Shown: piece after piece, positions 57,948 through 64,000 of the stretch
Layout of the letters: each line of letters opens with the position of its first letter
How positions within the stretch are numbered: the first letter of the stretch is position 1
Origin: Micropterix aruncella
Lineage: Eukaryota > Arthropoda > Insecta > Lepidoptera > Micropterigidae
Direction: 5' to 3'
Assembly: GCA_944548615.1 (NCBI GenBank)
Contig: OX155960.1
Coordinates: 16,709,033 to 16,773,032 of the forward strand
DNA: 64,000 nucleotides
Translations under genes and position numbers: made by a program
The notes under the pieces: generated by a model
Databases searched by the model: none
What the model was told of the DNA's origin: nothing
The model's input: the letters and a program-made list of their open reading frames with translations, nothing else

Positions 57948-58613
57948 GGGGAGCTAACGGGCCCATAATGAGGTGACCACGATGACCCATGTGTTCAGGG
58001 TCGGTCACACTCACGGGTCAACACCCATCCGACGGCCTCCACGCACGGGGTGCGAACCTGAGTAGGACACTGGGTCAACCAGTCTCCCCTGGGAATCAAA
58101 CCTCTGGCGCTCCTGGACGGTCTGCGCACCGAGCGGCGCAAGCCAATCGATTGTGCTCTCCGACTAACAGTCGGGGGAGTCTGGGAACTGTATTGTTTCG
58201 TATAGAGCGGGGGTGGTTGCCTACCTTACGGCGACTGCTCTTGAATTGACCATTGGCCATCCGATCCTGGGTGAACAGCCGGGCAAAGACGCCTTGGTCC
58301 GCGATAGATTCGGTATACTCCGTTTCACCGCTTCGTAAGGGAGAGGACCGCGCAAGCGACCTCGAACTCAGAACCAATCGAGAGACCGGAGAAATCTGGT
58401 CACAATTGGAAGTGAGGGCACGAGTATCTCGAGCCCACCGGGTTTATTCCTGGCTAACTCGCGGTAAGGCGTTGGACTGTCACGGGTTGTGACGTAGCTA
58501 GACGTTGGATTGTATTGTCCAAAGTCTTCTACGCTCACTGCAGGGCGATAGAACGAATAATCGTTAAAACGTCCTGTGGTGACGGGTTCGCCCGTTGTAG
58601 TCGACACAGCAAG
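57948..58613 (-). mobile_element. Retroposon X, copy 9, full-length-like
   Basis: From GGGGAGCTAACGGGCCCATA to GTAGTCGACACAGCAAG, about 666 bp. ATATCAT on both sides may be a short duplication. The minus-strand Arg-rich frame is open. Confidence 0.8.
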
Positions 58614-60300
58614 ATATCATATATATGTAGGTATTCTAATATGCAAAAATATATATGTATACGTTTAATTTTAAATAACATATGACTTATTTAAGGCAAA
58701 ATTAAGGTAATTTACGAGATGTTCTCGTAATTGATGAGACTTGTTCTCTTGACAATAATAATTACCAAACGACATTAGTACCACCTAAACACATGCTCAT
58801 TGCTAGTGAGGTGTTAAGGCTCCCTTCCGAGTTGACGCGACAAAAAATTTAGATATTTTTGCAATGCCACGCGCCCACGCGCTTCGATATATACATAAAG
58901 ATGTATAGGTATACCGCGGCGTCAAGGGAATACGTCCCACCGTTGGCAGTGGCCAATTACGAATGACGATTTCGGCTTCGCGCGTCGGATATAGTCAATT
59001 TGGCTTTTCAATTATAATATAATAAATTATCAAATGAATAGTTTCTAATAAAGTAAAAGTTAGATTACAATAATAAAAATAACTTAAGATCACTGTGTTA
59101 TTTTATATATCACTCAAAAGTATCTTAGATAAATAGAAAAAAATAATGTTTGGCCATTACATTTCTGGAAATTACGTAATTTCAAAACATTTTTTTTTGA
59201 CATTTTTTGTATGGAAGTTCCAAAAACTGTCTTTGTACTATGCAAATAGACCATACACTGGTGTAAATAGTAATTTTTAATATTAAGAATCATCCCTGGG
59301 TTTTTCAAAAACTGAAGACAAATCTCGCTCATTTTTATTTTTTTGGAAAACAGTAACAGAATAAAGATAATGTACAATTATCTTTATTCTATTTATCTAA
59401 GATAGTAGATTGTATTAAATAATGTATTATTTATCTAAGATAGTATCTTTATTCTATTTATCTAAGATAGTAGATTGTATTAAATAATGTATTATTGTAA
59501 GGAACTTACAATTAATACATTATTTATAATTCTAATACTTAAGTGATATATCTGAGTACATGTGTAATAATTATAATGTCGCCATAAAAAAAATCTGTAA
59601 AATTTAGCAATCTGATGATAATCTAATTCTATTAAATTTAAAAAATGTGCACAATATGTTCATAACAAAGTCAGAAACCACAACTGAAATCAAAATGTTA
59701 GGAAATTGACAAATCAATCATTTCATTGTGTAAATAGTGTCAATGTGTAATATAAATATTGTGTAAATACTCATATAAGTCAAAAATTGACACGAGAAAT
59801 AAAGAAATATCCAGAATAGAAATACCAAATCGGCGACCAATCGATCAAAAAAAAAATAAGTAGGTATATAGAATATTACTACAATAGATCGCAAAAAAAA
59901 ACTAAAATTCAAAAAACATTTTTTCTAAATAATGTTACAGAAAATAGTCAATAAAATTAAAATGTTTTAAAATCCAGTTAAAATTAAAGTGTCAAAAGAA
60001 AATAATGTAACTAGTAATAATGTAACTAGTTATTTCTGCGTATACAGAAATGTCACATTTTAAAAGTTGTGCCATATAAACATTTTTGAAATAAATATTC
60101 TTAGGTTTGTTTTCTGGTTGTGTTTATGATTGTGTTTTTTTAATTCTTCTATAAAACGTTATATTTTGTATATTAAGTTGTTCTTTGAAATTGCAAAGTT
60201 ATCGGTATAGATTTATGGGTATACATTGAATTGTGCCTTGTATTGTAGGAATGTTCGTGGTACGGCGTTTGGTGATTTTCTTAATTTAATCAAATTCACA
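58614..60300. other. No gene; local duplications only
   Basis: A 65-bp duplication (TCTTTATTCTATTTATCTAA at 59381 and 59446) has an inverted partner near 59120 (TATCTTAGATAAATAGA). The rest is AT-rich and unassigned. Confidence 0.4.
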
Positions 60301-60309
60301 CAGGCCTTC

Positions 60310-60385
60310 GTGAATGAGTATGGCATACACATTCACGAAAGCGTATAGCATACAAATTCACGAAAGAGTATGGCATACACATTCA
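60310..60385. repeat. Short tandem repeat, about 25-bp unit, three copies
   Basis: GAGTATGGCATACACATTCAC, GAAAGCGTATAGCATACAAA, then GAAAGAGTATGGCATACACA. Confidence 0.8.
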
Positions 60386-60602
60386 CAGCATGGGGCTATA
60401 TAGTTCCCATAATAGTGGCTTGCAATATGCTCTTCTATTTAATCCGCTTTTTTGTAAAAATAAATGCATCTTTAATATCAGTGATATTTGTCCACAATAA
60501 AATCCCCCATCTCTAGTTGTTCAACCAGAGAATAGTATGCACTCAAAACTTCCTTTTCGATCATTATCTTTCTTAATATCGATACTGCAATAGCCAGATG
60601 TA

Positions 60603-60821
60603 TCCTACTACTATTATAAACTCGAAAGTTTGTAAGAATGTATGTATGGATGTTTGTTACCCACGCAAAAACTACCGAATGGATTTTGATGAAACTTTAC
60701 AATAATATAGCTTACACATCAGAATAGCACATAGGCTATAATTTATAAAGATATATAGTTTTCTATCATCATTATCACAATTTTCCATCACCACGCGGGT
60801 GAAACCGCGGGGCGCAGCTAG
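60603..60821 (+). mobile_element. Non-autonomous Helitron, 219 bp
   Basis: 5' TCCTACTACTATTATAAA; interior CGCAAAAACTACCGAATGGA and TTTTGATGAAACTTTA; 3' hairpin CGCGGGTGAAACCGCG, then GGGCGCAGCTAG with T following. These are the ends of the common lepidopteran Helitron type as I recall it. Confidence 0.85.
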
Positions 60822-60949
60822 TATAATATAATTTGGACTTGTGCTGATCTATATTGTTTTTATGACATATACTCATCGATGTAAATTTTTAAAAAATCAA
60901 TAATCGATTGACAGAGGTTGTGCCAACTGATCAACAAGTAGGGGAAACC

Positions 60950-60995
60950 GGGCCATTAACCCTTGGGTGGCCACGCAAGCCGATCGGCGTTTTTC
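60950..60995 (-). mobile_element. Possible retroposon X fragment
   Basis: GGGCCATTAACCCTTGGGTG and GCCACGCAAGCCGATCGG loosely match the X left end (GGGCCC..TGAGGTGGCCACGA). Confidence 0.3.
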
Positions 60996-61239
60996 GTATT
61001 ATCTGTATTATATCCTATTTATTCAATTATCAACTCTTTTTCTTCCTCCACTGCGGCAAAGCCTATCATTAAAGCCTGCCATTGAATACGCCACCGGTAT
61101 ATATTAGTATGCTTGCACACACCTTCTATAAACAAATTATCGATGGCTTCGAAAATTTTGCGTGGAATCACTGGCTTCCGAAAGGTTAAGCAACACGAGG
61201 TAAGTAGGTATGTAATAATCTAAATAGACGAGCTCTGAA

Positions 61240-61525
61240 TATATTTGATGTAGCTTGTATGTGAGATATTTCATTCAAAATTTCACAACGTGATTTCGGC
61301 CCAACAAGGTACCAAATTTCAAGTCTCTACGTCAAATATTTCGATATTTATATATGAGTAGAGCGCCCCCTGGTGGACCGATTTCAACCACGATCTTTTA
61401 AATTCATGCCATGACCAAATGATGCCTGCATGCCAAATTTCATTTCAATCGGATTAAGCTTTTGGGCGCTATCGTGGAAGAATACATGCAGACACACATG
61501 GTGCGTTCGTAATACTTTTCCTTCA
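61240..61525 (+). mobile_element. Y-family repeat, 3' part
   Basis: GTAGAGCGCCCCCTGGTGGA, GATGCCTGCATGCCAAATTT, then GTGCGTTCGTAATACTTTTC. It directly abuts a Helitron. Confidence 0.65.
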
Positions 61526-61528
61526 TAA

Positions 61529-62268
61529 TCTATATTAATATTATAAAGAGGTAAAGTTTGTGATGTTGTAGGAAGTAATCTCTGGATCTACTGAACCTAT
61601 TTTGAAAGTTCTTTTACCAATAGAAAGCCACGTTATTTGTGAGTGCCAATAGGCTATATGTTAATCCGAAAAATTAAAAGACTTTTTCGTGGTAGTCGGA
61701 TTTGCAAAGAAAGTCAGAGAATAAGCGGTCGAACGAAAACGTTTCTAACTAACGCTGCCTTAACTATGAGAGATATATGATTAAGTTCTAGAGAAAAGTT
61801 GTAGAGATTGATAATGCCTACAAAAAAATCAGCGACAGCATATGTCTAAATTTTATATTTAAGTCACAAAAAGTAGTATTTTATATAAAAATAATAATTT
61901 AAATCGTTAGGTCATGTTTATTGGTCATATTATCAACAATTATGAATTCTTATCAAAATAAGTAAATCTATCGTCTCAAGTGTTTAAGACATTTCCCTTT
62001 TACTCCATATAATTTCCCTTTTACTGCATAAATAGTTAAAGATATAATACGGTCAGAAAATAAGACACTCACAAAAAGACACTCACAAATAACGGTATTA
62101 TAGTCAAATTGACATGCAAGTGCATACATATATATGCAGTAAAAATATAACCCTTCTTTTGGCAGTGAGGAAATAAATCATAGCACTCAGTACTAACCGA
62201 ACCACACTCATAATTTCATCACAGGTAAAAAGTTTTACCGCCCAACGAAGTGGGCACGGGTCAGCTAG
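61529..62268 (+). mobile_element. Helitron, complete non-autonomous copy, 740 bp
   Basis: 5' TCTATATTAATATTATAAAG; 3' hairpin GCCCAACGAAGTGGGC, then ACGGGTCAGCTAG|T. No Rep/helicase frame. It is the reference for the two inverted partial copies at 3.76-4.37 kb. Confidence 0.85.
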
Positions 62269-62269
62269 T

Positions 62270-63260
62270 CATCATCATTATCATCATCATCATCATTTAT
62301 TCATTCCATAAAAGCATTTTACAATACTGAGGAGCAGGTCAAATTTTACAATCATAATTTACCGGATGATAAAACCGCTTTGATTAATTAAAAGGAAAAA
62401 AAATAATTGTAATGAGAGGTGATTACTTAAAAATAGTCAAATTTACAAAATAATCAATAATCAAACAATAAATAATAATCAATACAATGAAAAAGAAAAA
62501 TTCTGAAACATGCGTAATTAAAAACAATGTCAATAAAAAATCTAAAACTTAGTGGGAAAGTATAGTCGTAATATGGTTATTTATAATCAAGCAATTGTGG
62601 ACGCAATATCATAAAAGTCGTCCAGTTTGTAAAGGGCATGTTTGACTAACTGATTTTTCAAGCAGATTTTATATGCTGCCATCTCAAGTCTTCTTGACGA
62701 TGACGGCAAAGCATTGAACAATTTAAAACTAATATATAAAAACTTTTTTGATATTTAGTCAAGCGTACTTTAGGCAATAACACATTGTTTTTATGTCGCG
62801 TATTATGGCTATGTCGAGTGGTGTGAAGCTCGCAATTTAAAAGATTCTCTTTGGCGTATAAAAGGCACTGATATATGTACATGGACGATATGGTAAAGAT
62901 ACCAGCTTTAATAAAAAAAGGGGTGCAATGTGTTTCTCTGCTTACAACAAAAAATGTCCTAACGGCTTGCTTTTGTAGCACAAAAACGCGATGGATATCG
63001 GTTGAATTACCCCATAGTAGTATCGCATAAGACATCTTTGATTGGAAGCAGGAGTGATACACACTGATCGATGCATGTTCGCCAGCCAGAAATTTCACCT
63101 TTCTTATAGCATAGACTGCCGATGACAAAGTTGCACACAAATTATTGATGTGTTGATTCCAGTTTAAATTTTCATCTAAAGTGATCCCTAAGAATATTTC
63201 TGATAATATTTATATTTTCTGATTCCATTTTAATCGTAATATTTTCGTCACTCTTTTTAG
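62270..63260 (-). mobile_element. 5'-truncated LINE with (ATG)n tail
   Basis: Minus-strand frame: LSSAVYAIRKVKFLAGEHA, QSKMSYAILLWGN, VFVLQKQAVRTFFVV, RHSHNTRHKNNVLLPKVRL, then a shift near the end. The 3' end on this strand is AATAAATGATGATGATGATG, right at the Helitron 3' terminus. CR1/jockey-like by the YAILLWGN..LQKxAVR pattern. Confidence 0.75.
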
Positions 63261-63359
63261 TGTTAAATAAATCTTTACGCAAAGTTTACCGTAACTCCGC
63301 GATGTCAAATAATTACTCTATGAAGTAATTAAGATTATTTTTCAAAGAAAAAACATCAT

Positions 63360-63545
63360 ATTTCTTCTTCTGTCGAGCCCCTCCGTCATGCCACACTTTC
63401 AGCGATAAGGCGTGGCAAGTGGCAGGGGTTAGCACATCTCGCTTTCTTTGTTTGTGGCGGCCCCGTGGCGACACATCCAATTCTCGGAGGACGATAACGC
63501 AAGGAGAGATGGCCGTATGACCTCGAAACAGGATTGCGGCCGATG
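63360..63545. repeat. GC-rich repeat-like block
   Basis: Begins TTCTTCTTCTGTCGAGCCCC and ends near AACAGGATTGCGGCCGATG. Inverted, the TTCTTCTTCT would be a GAAGAAGAA-type tail, similar in kind to 29.6 kb. Class unknown. Confidence 0.35.
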
Positions 63546-63834
63546 TGTTATTTTGAAAAATAAAAAAAAACTAGATTTGTCCGGATGTTTTATAAACACA
63601 ATTTAAGCTTCGGCCTTTCTTCGAGTATCTATGACTCTTATTTGAACGCCTGGCTGCGATACTAAAAATATCGTAGCACTGATCTTTATAAATATGTATA
63701 TATTAACTGTCATTCTACTTTCCCGGTCCACCAAACAAAGAGGAGGGAAAACATTGTGAACGAGGCAAAAAAAATAGAAATGAAGACGGAAATATCCATT
63801 TTGTCTGTCTGTGTGTCAGCCTGTGTGTCATCCT

Positions 63835-64000
63835 CAATATATCGTATTTAGTGTCAAATTAAAGGTCTGATTAAGTACATTCCGAAAATATACATGTATC
63901 TATATGTATAAACATATAAACTAAAAATATTTCACAATAAAAACCGTAATAAAAATACTTATGAATACAATAGTTTACTTTCTGTAACGGAAGTCATGTT
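63835..64000 (-). mobile_element. Z-family MITE, cut by the window end
   Basis: Inverted interior (AGTGTCAAATTAAAGGTCTG, TACATTCCGAAAATATACAT), then TTTCTGTAACGGAAGTCATG at the edge, a slightly altered Z terminus. Confidence 0.7.

Overview
The window looks like nuclear DNA of a moth or butterfly (Lepidoptera). It is AT-rich, and its two recognisable genes have insect orthologues. It is dense in transposon types common in lepidopteran genomes: short Helitrons with TC...CTAG ends, hAT and pogo elements, many 5'-truncated non-LTR retrotransposons, a tRNA-derived SINE, TIR/fold-back MITEs and two tandem satellites. The order is inferred; the species cannot be told from sequence alone.

Genes. (1) 7.67-11.22 kb, + strand: the last two coding exons of a pipe/UST-type 2-O-sulfotransferase (probably pipe). 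They are joined by a phase-matched 3.2-kb intron that carries a MITE, a GC-rich minisatellite and a 149-bp satellite. (2) 13.70-15.28 kb, - strand: a large terminal coding exon of a glycogen-targeting subunit of protein phosphatase 1 (PPP1R3 family; RVxF motif plus CBM21). The two genes converge, with poly(A) signals of opposite strand about 25 bp apart near 12.87 kb. (3) 2.05-2.83 kb, - strand: a decayed SWIM-zinc-finger gene with a recognisable intron and two frameshifts, below a GC-rich stretch with a perfect CRE. No other host gene was recognised. The 48 kb right of 15.3 kb is mostly transposon-derived and may be an upstream intron of the PP1 gene or intergenic DNA.

Mobile layer. A 3.3-kb pogo/Tigger-like element (29.79-33.08 kb) has a dead transposase and a dozen subterminal repeats. 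Nine copies of an unclassified retroposon (called X here) occur at 5.5, 11.6, 33.8, 34.5, 40.0, 45.1, 45.3, 48.3 and 57.9 kb. Five have clear 10-14 bp target-site duplications, one is inserted inside another X, and one carries a nested LINE. Eleven copies of a LINE-type 3' end share a conserved double hairpin whose pairing is kept by compensatory changes. Other dispersed families are named by their ends: Z (CACGACTGCC-TIR MITE), Y (GTGTCACCCC repeat), T (GTGACATCCTT MITE) and F (CGACGTTTCGG fold-back palindromes, one with 82-bp perfect arms).

No CRISPR array, rRNA, functional tRNA or operon-like structure was seen, as expected for an animal nuclear locus. Element boundaries are exact where a target duplication or terminal motif fixes them and otherwise approximate.
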